Assembly (NCBI GenBank): GCA_030159075.1
Contig: BROG01000047.1
Span: forward strand, 1,652,501-1,716,500
Reading direction: 5' to 3'
DNA: 64,000 nucleotides
DNA from: Atrina japonica
Lineage: Eukaryota > Mollusca > Bivalvia > Pterioida > Pinnidae
The stretch's first letter is position 1. Every line of letters starts with the position of its first letter. A program made the position numbers and the translations under genes. Shown here piece after piece: positions 45,444 to 53,164 of this stretch. The notes under the pieces are model-generated. The model was not told the origin of the DNA. It saw only the letters and a program-made list of their open reading frames with translations, and did not search any database.

Positions 45444-46243
45444 ATTTTTGTTATATATTAGAAATGACACAGACACACGTAGCCTATGTACTAGATTTTA
45501 TTTTATTGACATATATGTAGTTTCGGCTTCCTGTATGTCAATTTGATATAAATCTACCGGTTTTAACCGAGTGGGGGGTAGGTTTTGTATCCGTCCGTCA
45601 GGTTAAGGGTTGGGTTAAAAAGCTAGGGAGCATGCATTGCTTCATCAATATTCTCGGAAGGAATGTTGGTTTGTTTATGTCGTGTTGAACTTTTGAATTC
45701 AATTGATGTAGCTGAAACTAAACATGACAAACTTTAAAAAAAACTCTTATTGACTACCTCAGTAGAATCCAAATTTTAAAGCTAACATTCATTTGATGAA
45801 AATGTGTACTTGTATTCTTAATGGATGTACGGTTTATTTCGTTCCAGTTTCTTTTTTTTTTTCTTTTTTTTTTTACTTACTGTCAAATTTACTATACCAT
45901 TATTATAAATAAATAAAATAAATAAATAAATAAATAATACAAAATATCAGACGGATTATATCTTATCTGTGTCGGTAAGACCGTCCTTTGGGTGAAAAAT
46001 GAAAGATTTTACTAAATATTTTTTTACTCGCTCTCCATTCACTTGATAATGATTTCACAGGTAGGGGCATTATTGATTCATAAATTGTTTATTTATGAAT
46101 AATTGTTTATTGTTATCATCCTTATCAAACTATATATGATTCGACTCAATACACTATATATATATAAAGCAATATTACCTACCTATAGTTTTCAGAAAGG
46201 CAAAAAGTGTGAAACACACAGTTAAAATCCGAACCATTGTCAT
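21466..46243 (-). CDS. Gene D: single-pass membrane protein with cysteine-rich ectodomain, paralogue of gene B
   Basis: Exons in transcript order: 46243-46183 (signal peptide, [15 protein letters not shown]), 35229-35058 ([14 protein letters not shown] module), 31587-31484, 29451-29326 and/or 28405-28280 (homologous pair), 26068-25880, 24303-24188, 22764-22632, 21884-21466. All junctions are GT-AG and in phase: 439 residues with one copy of exon 4, 481 with both. Exons 2, 3 and 6 have exactly the lengths of gene B (172, 104, 116 nt), and conserved landmarks align ([11 protein letters not shown] with YTWTNDE; TEYPQYC with TLYPEYC). The last exon holds the membrane segment at about residues 310-334, a Cys-rich inner face ([12 protein letters not shown]) and a roughly 100-residue tail with [12 protein letters not shown] and VEPLY. 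Introns are large (11 kb after exon 1) and full of repeats. An internal GTAGTA donor at 21504 could route the tail into unit C. Surface protein of unknown ligand. Confidence 0.82.
22513..22606. repeat. (TA)n microsatellite
   Basis: TA dinucleotides starting 26 bases beyond the exon 7 donor of gene D. Confidence 0.96.
22632..22764 (-). CDS. Gene D exon 7
   Basis: Acceptor ATTTCAG, donor GTAAGT; phase 0 in, phase 1 out, as in gene B exon 7. Reads [20 protein letters not shown] and ends STEIC; the E-Y-P-Q-Y-C landmark corresponds to L-Y-P-E-Y-C in B. Confidence 0.85.
23380..23500 (-). repeat. Retroelement 3'-end copy
   Basis: TCTCAGATACCAAAGTATAA through GGACAAACACGGACCTATGG, same family as 9285. 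Confidence 0.8.
23555..23660. repeat. Partial copy of the TAGACCC MITE family
   Basis: TTTCACGATAATTGCGGCGC, TGTAACATTGAATGG and GGAATCTGTATCAT are diverged versions of strings in the 11838 and 30648 copies; the terminal TAGACCC is lost. Confidence 0.55.
23690..23900 (+). repeat. Dispersed repeat (AACTGATGAAGTC family), longest copy
   Basis: Runs from CGGATTTGGCAACACGTTTA through TTCGAGCTCAACTGATGAAG to the GTCTTGAGCATTTGTTTTGG block. The 14480-14670 copy has the same order of blocks. Confidence 0.7.
24188..24303 (-). CDS. Gene D exon 6
   Basis: Acceptor TTCTTTAAG, donor GTAAGT; 116 nt like gene B exon 6, phase 1 in and 0 out. Reads [20 protein letters not shown] followed by [19 protein letters not shown] second AG inside the exon (GCACAG) would shift the frame into a stop, which decides the upstream acceptor. 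Confidence 0.8.
24520..24810. mobile_element. Possible MITE-like foldback
   Basis: GGGCCCGTTTTGCAATAAGTC with TTAAGATTTTG at the left and TTTTGTCTTAAGATC at the right are weakly inverted. No second copy in the window. Confidence 0.3.
25255..25605 (-). repeat. Dispersed repeat, family 2 (copy 2)
   Basis: Reverse complement of the family at 15655: three to four 18-bp subrepeats (GTGAAAAGGTCAAGTTTG), GGCATGCCACACCCGTCGCA and the outer GTACCAATTATTAAGCGAAG. Confidence 0.78.
25880..26068 (-). CDS. Gene D exon 5
   Basis: Acceptor TAATACAG, donor GTACGC; 189 nt, phase 1 at both ends. Four cysteines; [20 protein letters not shown] matches MTLFGTTSQCSSSIIDGC of B in spacing, and GCSSTLKFS matches GCSFLLNLS at the exon end, which fixes the donor of exon 5 in gene B at 10682. 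Confidence 0.85.
26530..26700 (+). repeat. Right end of the CCCCTTTAAT inverted-repeat family
   Basis: CTCAAGCAATTTTCACAAAA, the TTATCAATCTAAG block and the AACACAGCTAATGTCCCTTT ending match 34430-34580 closely. Confidence 0.7.
27915..27993. repeat. (TA)n microsatellite
   Basis: Pure TA in intron 4 of gene D. Confidence 0.96.
28280..28405 (-). CDS. Gene D exon 4b (second copy of a duplicated exon)
   Basis: Acceptor TATTTTGTAG, donor GTAACA; 126 nt, phase 1 in and out. Reads [20 protein letters not shown] then [22 protein letters not shown]. Same length, phase and landmarks (I-S-x-T-N-N-D, C-N, EPY, LVK-x-G) as exon 4a 0.9 kb upstream. The single exon 4 of gene B is the homologue. Confidence 0.82.
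28868..29068. repeat. (GT)n microsatellite with GC-rich interruptions
   Basis: GT/GTGC repeats between exons 4a and 4b of gene D. Confidence 0.96.
29326..29451 (-). CDS. Gene D exon 4a (first copy of a duplicated exon)
   Basis: Acceptor ATTTAACAG, donor GTAGGA; 126 nt, phase 1 in and out. Reads [20 protein letters not shown] then [22 protein letters not shown]. Splicing exon 3 to either copy, or both in series, keeps the frame. Confidence 0.82.
29797..29940 (+). repeat. Dispersed repeat shared with 8160-8295
   Basis: TGTAATGTTATGCTATATTA, a CAGATC(G/A)AGA block and CAGGTTATATGGATTT correspond to the gene B intron 3 copy. Antisense to gene D. Confidence 0.65.
30440..30605 (-). repeat. Diverged retroelement 3'-segment copy
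   Basis: GGCATGGGATCAGGTGCCATG, GCCCCCTGTCGGTCTCACGC and the CAGTCAAATTCAAAT block follow the same order as in the 9285 copy with lower identity. Confidence 0.6.
30648..30816. mobile_element. MITE, second copy of the TAGACCC family
   Basis: 169 bp: TAGACCC at left with GGTCCTGTAACTTTGAGTGG and AAAATGATACAGATT; right half AATCTGTATCATTTGGCCAC, TCAAAGTTACAGG and the end GAAAGGGTCTA. More symmetrical than the 11838 copy. In intron 3 of gene D. Confidence 0.85.
31148..31335. mobile_element. Foldback/MITE element with CCCCTGT ends
   Basis: Left CCCCTGTGGTCACATTTTGA with TTCGCCC; right GGGTGAGTTCAAATGTGACT and ACAGGGG are inverted. Centre TACACTCCTGAATTCTGACA. A half copy is at 15296-15390 (GACCCCTGTACC, CACTCATCCATTTCAAAGAC). 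Confidence 0.7.
31484..31587 (-). CDS. Gene D exon 3
   Basis: Acceptor CTTTTCAG, donor GTAAGG; 104 nt as in gene B exon 3. Reads [20 protein letters not shown] then [15 protein letters not shown] has IFGAIFNLYSCIDL at the same place with one conserved cysteine. Confidence 0.85.
31731..32017 (+). mobile_element. Full-length tRNA-derived SINE
   Basis: The head AGCCGGTCTGGCTCAGTCGG plus GGTCGTGAGTTCGAGTCAA is tRNA-like (A and B boxes). It is followed by the conserved core (GTTGGCACGTTAAAGAACCC, GCATAAGCCAAAATTTGAAG, GGTGACGTCTCCATATGA) and a tail GGACGTTAAACAACA. Resembles the MetaSINE superfamily by memory. Intron 2 of gene D. Confidence 0.88.
32338..32425. repeat. Short tandem duplication, 48-bp period
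   Basis: ATCGGTTTGAGATGAAATTT plus ATTTATAAATCATTAT occurs at 32338 and again at 32386. Confidence 0.9.
32730..32807. repeat. (GA)n microsatellite
   Basis: Pure GA, 78 bases. Confidence 0.97.
33090..33510 (-). repeat. Retroelement 3'-segment copy, long
   Basis: From TTTCAGATACCAAAGTATAA through TTGACCGGTCACACC, AGTGAAATAGAGTAATCGCA and ATGCTCATATGTTAAACAAG to CCCTGGCATATCG. It covers both the repeated 3' end and the end of the reverse-transcriptase region. Confidence 0.82.
33590..34580. mobile_element. Composite region bounded by inverted ATTAAAGGGGCAT ends
   Basis: ATTAAAGGGGCATTATGGTT occurs at about 33640 (a similar copy at 33583), and the inverted ATGCCCCTTTAAT at about 34568. Inside are a tail-like SINE end at 33810-33925 (GTTGAGTATGGCGTAAAAC) and an element at 33998-34390 related to 55445-55765. 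I read this as an element with later insertions; exact limits are uncertain. Confidence 0.5.
33998..34390. mobile_element. Foldback-type repeat related to 55445-55765
   Basis: GGCCATTCCAAGT, AACCTATCTTTCTATTAGGA, TTTAAGTATTTTCCTAATGG, TATTCATGTTTAACTGTTCA and GATCTCAAAACCTTTCTATC all recur in the same order in the 55445 copy. Confidence 0.7.
34595..34800 (+). repeat. Dispersed repeat, family 2 (copy 3)
   Basis: GGAACATTTGCGACGGGTGT, GGCATGCCAGCAGAAGACGC and the outer GATTGGTACTTCTT match 15655 and, inverted, 25255; the 18-bp subrepeats are missing here. Confidence 0.75.
35058..35229 (-). CDS. Gene D exon 2: first ectodomain module
   Basis: Acceptor CTCTTTCCAG, donor GTGAGA; 172 nt as in gene B exon 2, phase 1 in and 2 out. 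Reads [20 protein letters not shown] then [28 protein letters not shown]-x-F-P, G-x-W, F-x-C-Y/F and Y-x-L-R are conserved with B. Confidence 0.88.
35555..35965. repeat. (CATA)n with CAGA and CACG blocks
   Basis: Tetranucleotide array, mainly CATA, with two near-identical blocks of CTGACAGACAGACAGGCAG. Open frames on both strands are repeat translations. Confidence 0.97.
36016..36220 (-). mobile_element. tRNA-derived SINE, head-truncated
   Basis: Inverted core of the 31731 family: TGTTTAACGTTCCACTCAAG, AAATGCCGGTGAAAGGATTC, GGGTTCTTTAACGTGG and ACTGTCTCATCCGAAGAACA. Stops before the tRNA-like head. Intron 1 of gene D. Confidence 0.88.
37090..37765. repeat. 84-bp minisatellite
   Basis: Unit of 84 bp made of two related halves (CTGTAAACAACCAAAACCTA with CACAATAGTAGGTA, and CTGTAAACAACCAAACACCT with ACACAAGAATAGATTATG). 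At least five regular units from 37313 on, with irregular ones before. 84 is divisible by three, so frames stay open on both strands. Confidence 0.95.
37850..38350. repeat. 24-bp minisatellite, about 20 units
   Basis: Unit TATGTCAACAAAACAGAAGG plus TTTG with variants. In one frame it reads YVNKTEGL repeatedly. It starts about 85 bp after the 84-bp array and shares the GTCAACAAAAC/GTAAACAACCAAAAC motif. Confidence 0.93.
38415..38697 (-). mobile_element. Full-length tRNA-derived SINE
   Basis: Inverted relative to 31731, with complete core and head (GACTCGAACTCACGACCTCA, GCGCTACCGACTGAGCCAGG, CCGGCTC). High identity to 31731 suggests recent activity. Confidence 0.9.
39856..40130 (-). mobile_element. 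tRNA-derived SINE, diverged
   Basis: Core strings TTTAACGTCCCACTCAAGAA, TACCGGTGAAGGGCTTCAAA and GACACCTACTGTGACACGGG are clear; the head (GACTCGAACCCGCGACTCTC) is a tRNA B box but differs from the other copies. Confidence 0.85.
40140..43060. other. Part of gene D intron 1 with no recognised feature
   Basis: AT-rich. The only pattern seen is a few units of about 26 bp at 42365-42450 (AAAGTAGTTTATATTATTAT, AAAGTAGTCTATGTTACTAC, AAAGTAGTTCATGATACTGC). No exon, RNA gene or element with ends. Confidence 0.5.
44036..44115. repeat. Partial copy of the foldback element at 51531-52100
   Basis: GAGTTGTCGGTCCTTGCACT and CAATCTCTGTCAACGTCTCA match one arm of that element. Confidence 0.7.
44495..45315. 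repeat. Tandem array of a hairpin-forming repeat, about 12 units of 55-68 bp
   Basis: Each unit has CCTCGCTATTAAGACCACCT, a short CTGACTGACTCAAA linker and GTGGTCTGATTAGTGAGG. The last string is the inverted form of the first (15 of 18 bases), so every unit can fold. Early part has a longer-order repeat. Lies in intron 1 of gene D. Confidence 0.93.
45400..45443. repeat. (GC)(GT)n microsatellite
   Basis: GCGCGCGC followed by GT dinucleotides. Confidence 0.95.
46183..46243 (-). CDS. Gene D exon 1: start codon and signal peptide
   Basis: ATG at 46241-46243; 61 nt ending in phase 1 at a GTAGGT donor, mirroring gene B exon 1 (64 nt, phase 1, GTATGT). Codes [20 protein letters not shown], a typical hydrophobic leader. 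Assigned to D because it is the only leader-like, phase-1 exon found upstream on this strand; the 11-kb distance to exon 2 lowers confidence. Confidence 0.65.
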
Positions 46244-47240
46244 GTAGCGAAAACAAAACACAAAACTGAGATAAAATTCACAAAATTTCACATCTTCAAA
46301 TAAAATCCTTTCCTGTTTCCTAAAACGATAAGATTCTAATCCTTGTTTCTTTTTAGAACCCTATTGGACTCGAGTCCTGAACGTTCTCCTTTTCACATTT
46401 TATCTCTCGAAAAGTAACTGAAAATGAACATTTCTCCACCTCTTGTTATTAAAAGTTTGTTAATAATTTCTTAATCGTCTTATTTCCGTCATACAAATAT
46501 ATTTCCAACTTAAGATCCAGTACGCATGCTTAAATGTATATAATCCTTATGAACATAATAAAAAACATAAAACACACTGTCTTACGTATTGGAACACTTA
46601 ATCGGTACAGATTAAAGAAAAAATACTGAATGTGGACCTGTAAGAAAGGAACTCGAGTTTGTCATAATGAAGCTGCCGCGATAATCCCATAGCAATACAT
46701 ATATACATGCCAATAGACGTATTATCAAAATGCACTGACGCGCTGTGAACAAAAAAAAAGAATCTATATATTTCTATGAGCGATTGTATGAGCATTGATT
46801 CTGATTAACATTAAACGTTCTCTGCTGATAATGCCCTGTATCTCGACAGTTTGCCGTTTAAAGGACCGTTTTTCATATCATACAACGGTTTTGCCGAATA
46901 ACAATACACTTTCAATATCTTTTCTTTAGTTTGTATTATCCAATATATGTTAATTGTTTATTCATAAACTCGTCTATGCAAGCACACACAGATATAAAAA
47001 CAATTTGATCTAGAATTCAGGTATAGATATAGCTTTCCTTTTGATATAAAAGAGAAAATCGACTTCATACTAAATTCTAAATTATTTGTATTTTTAAAAA
47101 AATAAAAGTAATTTGATTCGAATACCTTGGTGCCGTACATCAAAAAGACATATTGAAACCGACAAACGATTCGGAATTGTAAACCTACAAATACTGCTAG
47201 GAGGAAAGCTCGGTCATAGTTTTAGAAAAGCTTTTAAAAC
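46244..47240. other. Upstream of gene D; nothing recognised
   Basis: AT-rich sequence that should include the gene D 5' UTR and promoter. No convincing core promoter motif can be singled out. Confidence 0.4.
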
Positions 47241-47242
47241 GA

Positions 47243-47480
47243 TTACGGCATCGGTGGTCTAGTGGCAGAGGGTTCGACTTGCAAGCTAGATGTTCAGGGT
47301 TCGATTCCTGATACCGGCTCATACCAAAGACTTTTTAAAAGGTAGTGACTGTTCCTTTGCCAAGCTATATTAACGATTCTTTTAGGTGTCACTTTGAACC
47401 GATGTCTCGGGTTAAGATGGGCGTGGCACGTATTCATTTACTACTCACTACATTGGCGTCAGTCCGTAATGCAAGTAAAC
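47243..47480 (+). mobile_element. tRNA-derived SINE of a second type
   Basis: GGCATCGGTGGTCTAGTGGC is a tRNA A-box region and GGGTTCGATTCCTGATACC a B box. The two ends do not pair as a proper acceptor stem, and a non-tRNA body follows (ACCAAAGACTTTTTAAAAGG, TTCCTTTGCCAAGC). So this is a SINE head, not a functional tRNA gene. Confidence 0.7.
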
Positions 47481-47700
47481 GTGGCATTTAACCTAAGCGA
47501 AAATTTCTTAGTAGAATGTAAAACCACAACACAAATATTGAAAATCTACAATAGAATGGCGCTCAATTTGCAAGCGGGATTATCCGAGTTCGATAACTGG
47601 TAATTTCGTATCATTTATTCAAGCAAATGCAATTATGCATCCGATTCTGCACTGTGCAAGTATGGGGACTCTGTGGCCGAAAGGTTAGCTCGGGTCTTAG

Positions 47701-47868
47701 AGCCAAGTGGTTAGAGCGTTGCTCTTCCTGTTAACGTAGAATCAACCAAGTGGTTAGAGCGTTGCTCTTCCTGTTAACGTAGAATCAACCAAGTGGTTAG
47801 AGCGTTGCTCTTCCTGTTAACGTAGAATCAACCAAGTGGTTAGAGCGTTGCTCTTCCTGTTAACGTAC
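47701..47868 (+). repeat. 43-bp tandem repeat with a tRNA-like A box, 4 units
   Basis: Unit AACCAAGTGGTTAGAGCGTT plus GCTCTTCCTGTTAACGTAGAATC, at 47701, 47744, 47787 and 47830; the copies are virtually identical. GTGGTTAGAGCGTTGCTCT resembles a tRNA D-arm and anticodon-arm start. Confidence 0.95.
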
Positions 47869-47924
47869 TAGGATCGAGCTTTGTCAGAACTTGCGCTATG
47901 TTTGGAAATATTGACGTATAGAAA

Positions 47925-48350
47925 GTTTGTTTGATTGGCCCTTTACATCCCGCCAAGGACTTTTCAATTATATGGAGAAGTCATCAGCTTTAGGTGAAGT
48001 GCCACAAATTTTGGTTTGTGCTATGGACTGACGCCAAAGCATGGGGTATAGGTTTTAATCTGTATTCAAAAGACTCGTGATTTTCACTTCATATGCCAAG
48101 CACTTGCGAGGGAACATTCACTACTATTTTAAAGTCTTTAATATAACACAGTATCGCAAATCGAATTATAAACTTATGAATAACAATAAAGCGGTGATCC
48201 ACGTCAATTCCGTGACAAAGAACTTCAGCTTTCAGTCCCGAGCTTTTAGCAAAGGAACTATATATTTTACCACTACTTGTTTTAACGAGTTTAGAGAATG
48301 ACCAGGGATTGAACATGGAGTTTTTCCAATTGCGAGGCGAACGAACTAAC
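47925..48350 (-). mobile_element. SINE-like element, diverged
   Basis: GGCCCTTTACATCCCGCCAAGG and TATGGAGAAGTCATCAGC with GTGAAGTGCCACAAATTTTG parallel the core of the 38415 SINE. The right end (CCAGGGATTGAACATGGAG, GCGAGGCGAACGAACTAACC) is an inverted tRNA-like head. Similar pieces are at 43079-43250 and 51045-51215. Confidence 0.6.
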
Positions 48351-49080
48351 CAACAAGCAATCGCAAACTATCCATAGCATCAGTCAAAAATTGGGTATAT
48401 TTATTGGGAGACACATGGCTATTTACCTGGTCCGGTGATATGTTCGGGTGATCTTACATGCATTAATGACCCTTTGTACCGGAAAATGGGGGCGGTGTGC
48501 GGGTTCCGGCGGAATTATATTGGAGGAAATCCGTTCTTCAAAAAATAGCGGTTATGCGGGTTTGGCGCTATAACGGGGGCGTTATAGCGTGGTGAACTGT
48601 ATTTACCATCACACGTGAATTATAGATATGAAAAAATACAACTCATAATAAATATTTTGTCATAACGGACATGGTTGTACCGAATTCGTGATATAACGAA
48701 ATTTCATCACTCTATCTAAATTTAGATATAACAGTATGCAAATGGATTTCTGTTATCTTTAACCTGTCATCTTTAGAAATCAGCTTAGCTGTAAGAGTTT
48801 GATGCCGTTATCTTCAACCCTTGGTGAAATCTGCTGTGTAAGTCAACTTATGTCCGCCATATATCTCAATATGTCCTGTTCACCACAGCCTTTTGTAATT
48901 ATTTAACATATTGTCAACGTTTATACGTGCTCCAGACCTCCATGTATATCAGACACTTGTGGATGGCATGAAATTAACTCTATGTACCCCCAAATCGATC
49001 ACAATTAAACGCTGAACGCTGCTGGTTGCAAGTACATACGGAGATACATATATTAAAATATCTACCGTAGTTAATTTGAG

Positions 49081-49084
<4 letters not shown>

Positions 49085-49169
<85 letters not shown>
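49085..49169. repeat. (CT)n microsatellite
   Basis: Pure CT dinucleotides, 85 bases. Confidence 0.97.
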
Positions 49170-49172
<3 letters not shown>

Positions 49173-50173
49173 GGCTTTCTGAAATCGATTGTTTTCGATG
49201 TTGAATCACAATCACGACGCTTTGTTTACCTATAAACAATGTGATCATATTTTGATCAAGTTTTAAATTGCATTTTGTTTAAACAATACAAACACTTTTG
49301 TCACGACCCAAATGGATTTAAATTACAAATTCATCTGTGGGTAAAGGGGCAATTAATTCATCCTATTGAAAGTGATTCTCTCTACTTTAAAAGCATTTAC
49401 GCGCATAGAATTTTGAAATATACATATTGTAATATTGAAAGCGAAACTGATTACCGGGCAAATCTAGATTTTAATCAAATTTGAGGTTTACAAATTCGAA
49501 TCAATACAAGATATTAAGAAAAAAGCGCAGTACTACGTACATTGTACTTTAAAATGTCTGTGTTTAGTGTTTGGCATTATAAACCAGATTTCTTTAAATG
49601 TTTGAATACAGCGGATTAAGTTAAAAGATTACTATATGTAAAGAGTACTTATGTTTCAAAATAATATATTTATCGATGATTTCAGAAAAGACGGTAATGG
49701 TGCAAGTATACTGGTTCTGTGCTAATTAGGTTTTATAAAATATGTTATGATATCCGTAACACGAAACGTAAGAGGTGACCATGTTATTTGGTTCACGCAA
49801 TGACAAAGATTTATTATTTTTAAACAATCAAAATAGACATTTGGAATAAATGTATAATTATAATGTATATGTTATCATATTTGATGTTATTATAAGGCAT
49901 TTTTGCACGGGTTCTCCGATAATGAACACAAAATGTTATATTCATGTAAACTTTTTTTTGTATTCCTGAATAAGTGGGCTTTACTCTCTACGTGTCGTGT
50001 CTTGGGACTCCAAGCGTCTTAGACGCTAAACGTTATTATATCATAACCCCACCCCGCGACTTTGATCTAGGTATAAAACTTTTAAAAAAACACAAGCACG
50101 TACCAACATCCCTATACATACAAACAACGCCCACTCAGAGCTACATGCATTATAGATAGATAGATAGATAGAT

Positions 50174-50526
<353 letters not shown>

Positions 50527-51369
50527 TCATTGTAACAGACATTCTGTAAAAAGAACAATGTAACTAGGCACCTAGTATATTTAACGTGTACTGCCAAATC
50601 TCTAAAGGTTTTAAAGTTTAAGTTATTATGGTAAATTTAGCTCATATTGCCAAATCCCTGAAGGTTTTAAAGTTTAAGTTTATTTATATACTCACGTTAC
50701 TTATACCAATGTTATATAAACACCTCGCATATCAGATGCATTACCTGTGTAATAAATATCCTTTAATTCTTGAATGACCATGCAGAGGTTTACTTAAGAG
50801 ATCTATACGGGAGATAAGAACAACGTACCAAACTCTGAAATCCAGAGGCGAGTGAACGGTTCTACGTCAGAATGGGCGTGCCGGCTATCGAAGGACATTG
50901 ATTTCAATATCAGTTTGCGTTGTATTTCAATTTCTTGATATCAAATATTGCAAAACGAAACATGTCACTGCAAATCCTATGAAGGTTTATTGATGAATAT
51001 TTTAGCTACAGGTATATGCGCCAGAAATTATATGGCTGTATTAACGTTTTGCGATGAAATTAACACGCTACATCTACCGTGAAATGGGACCTCAGTTTTT
51101 AGTTACATCCAAAATAAGTACTTTCATTTCTAATTCTAAGTTTCTTTGGCTAGTGTTTGATGAAGGTCGTGGTCAGGATTCGAAACCTGGACATTTCGCT
51201 TGTGAGGCGAACGTATAAAATCAAAACGGGTACGTAGTGCCCAGAACATGTTGCATTGCATTAGGAACCACCTCATTTGTTAAACGTAACAGAATATCTA
51301 CTTCTATCCTACTTGCATTCTGTGCGGTTTCCCTTGTTTTGATATGCATGCATGTGTCAAATCTGAGAG

Positions 51370-51403
<34 letters not shown>

Positions 51404-51530
51404 CATAATGACGTTGATCCATTCACAGAATAAATTTGTCGATGTTGCCGTTGTATAAAGTATTGCTCTTATAAACAGGTGATCTCAGTAAATAGTTATA
51501 GCCTAGAACCTTTGTTCCCACTGTCATTAG

Positions 51531-52100
51531 TACCTGCAGGGTAATCTCTTACACAGAGCTTTCGGGCCTTGCACTCCCAAACAATCTCTGTCAACGTCTA
51601 AAAAGAAGTTCCAAAACACGTGGTCATTTAACCCACAAAATGAATATAAAAACATAATTACCAAGAGTAAGCGTACTTTTCGCAAAAATTTGATCTCTAT
51701 AATTATACCCATTTTTAAAAAGTATTTTCTCCTCATTTTTTTTCCTATGTCAGCACTAAAAATATACGCGAAAAGACCGATCTTTTATAAACAGCTAATT
51801 CTATAGTATAGCATACAGTGAAACCTGTATATACGGGCTACCAAAGGGACCAAAAAATATTGACCTTATGTGCAGGTGACCCTTATACACAGATCCAGTT
51901 AAGTTAAGTTGAAGTATGCAGTCAAGCGAATTAAAAAAACTGGCCCTTATAAACAGGTAATCCTTATATAGAGGTGGCCACTACAGCAGGTTTTACTGTA
52001 TTTATATATTTTTTCACGAAACTGACAAAAGTCGAGACCTTGACAGAGATTGCTCCGGAGTGCAAGGACCGACATCTTTGTGCAAGAGATTACCTGCAGG
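51531..52100. mobile_element. Foldback element with a MITE nested inside
   Basis: The left arm CTGCAGGGTAATCTCTTACA, GGGCCTTGCACTCCCAAACA and ATCTCTGTCAACGTCT is inverted at the right (GACAGAGATTGCTCCGGAGT, GCAAGGACCGACATCTTTGT, GCAAGAGATTACCTGCAG). About 65-bp arms and no transposase frame. The 51815-51999 MITE interrupts it. Confidence 0.85.
51815..51999. mobile_element. MITE (second copy), nested in the foldback element
   Basis: Ends ACAGTGAAACCTGTATATAC and CAGGTTTTACTGTA with TA on both sides; internal sequence nearly identical to 50174-50345. Confidence 0.88.
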
Positions 52101-52109
52101 GGTGTAACG

Positions 52110-53150
52110 CACCAAGGAGTCTGGTAGATTACGAATAGAATGAATTTTAATCTATTATAGCTATAAATACTTGATCAGAATTACGGATATTGGTCGTCAC
52201 TTTTAATAGCATTGAAAAGACAGGTGCGTTCTTTTAATCCGTACAAATCGAGTATTCTTAGTCTGAAGCTAAACAATAAATGTATATTGTCATGACGGAA
52301 GTCTTCACCTCTTTTTAATGCAATCCGGGACCCGACCACAATAATACATATTTCATCTCTTTTGTTATGCCGTAATATGTCGATCGCTTCAAAAGTGAGC
52401 GGCAAATAATAACATGTACAGGATAACGAGTGAAATTACCTGTTAAATCCATATCACAAAAAATGTATTATTGACTGTGCAAATAGGCATAATTAGATCT
52501 CCTGTGGTATCAAACTTTTAAAGTGCTGTTATAAAATGTAAATGAAGTCTTTTATTATCACCTGTATTTGCCCTACATGTCTCAAGCATACTTGGATTCT
52601 AGGCTCTTGTTTAACTTAAATGAACGCGTGTTTCGTCTGATTTACAACACCGGTACGTATGTACTTTGGTATTAAATCATCGACGTATACGGCAATTAGA
52701 CGAAAACGCGATACTTGTAAAAAAAAACCCAAAAAACTTAAATATAAAAGCTCATTTGTAGAATGAATAGTTCCCTACCTGAAACATATAAGCAACATGT
52801 ATAAATTGACAAAAACATCCATCATATTCTACCTGATATGTATATCTGAACCACCAAATATATGATCAGATGAGTCTACGTGAAGAAATGAACCCGACAA
52901 AGGGGAATAACTCTGACAATAAGGGTGGTAGGCGTGCAAAATGTCTCAAAATGTACACGCCGGCCTGCAATAAATATTGGGAGTCTGAATATATGGCCGG
53001 ACAAATAAAATCAACAAAGGGGAACAACTCTAAAAATAACGACGGTTTAAGCGTAAATTTTATATGCGATACGCCGTCTTCTTATAATATAAGATGTATA
53101 TAGCGATAGGGAATGTGGGAAGCCTAGTTGAATAAATGAGGAAAAAGCAA
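52110..53150. other. No gene recognised
   Basis: Only a short direct duplication is notable: GACAAAGGGGAATAACTCTG at about 52898 and AACAAAGGGGAACAACTCTA at about 53014. The open frame across it (52870-53103) has no other support. Confidence 0.45.
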
Positions 53151-53164
53151 GAACAAAGACGGAC

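Noticed and set aside
47243..47318. tRNA gene (anticodon arm suggests Ala-type TGC)
   Set aside because: The 5' and 3' ends do not pair as an acceptor stem and the sequence continues into a SINE body.
52870..53103. 77-codon frame with repeated TKGNNS motif
   Set aside because: The repetition is a short DNA duplication; no splice sites or homology recognised.
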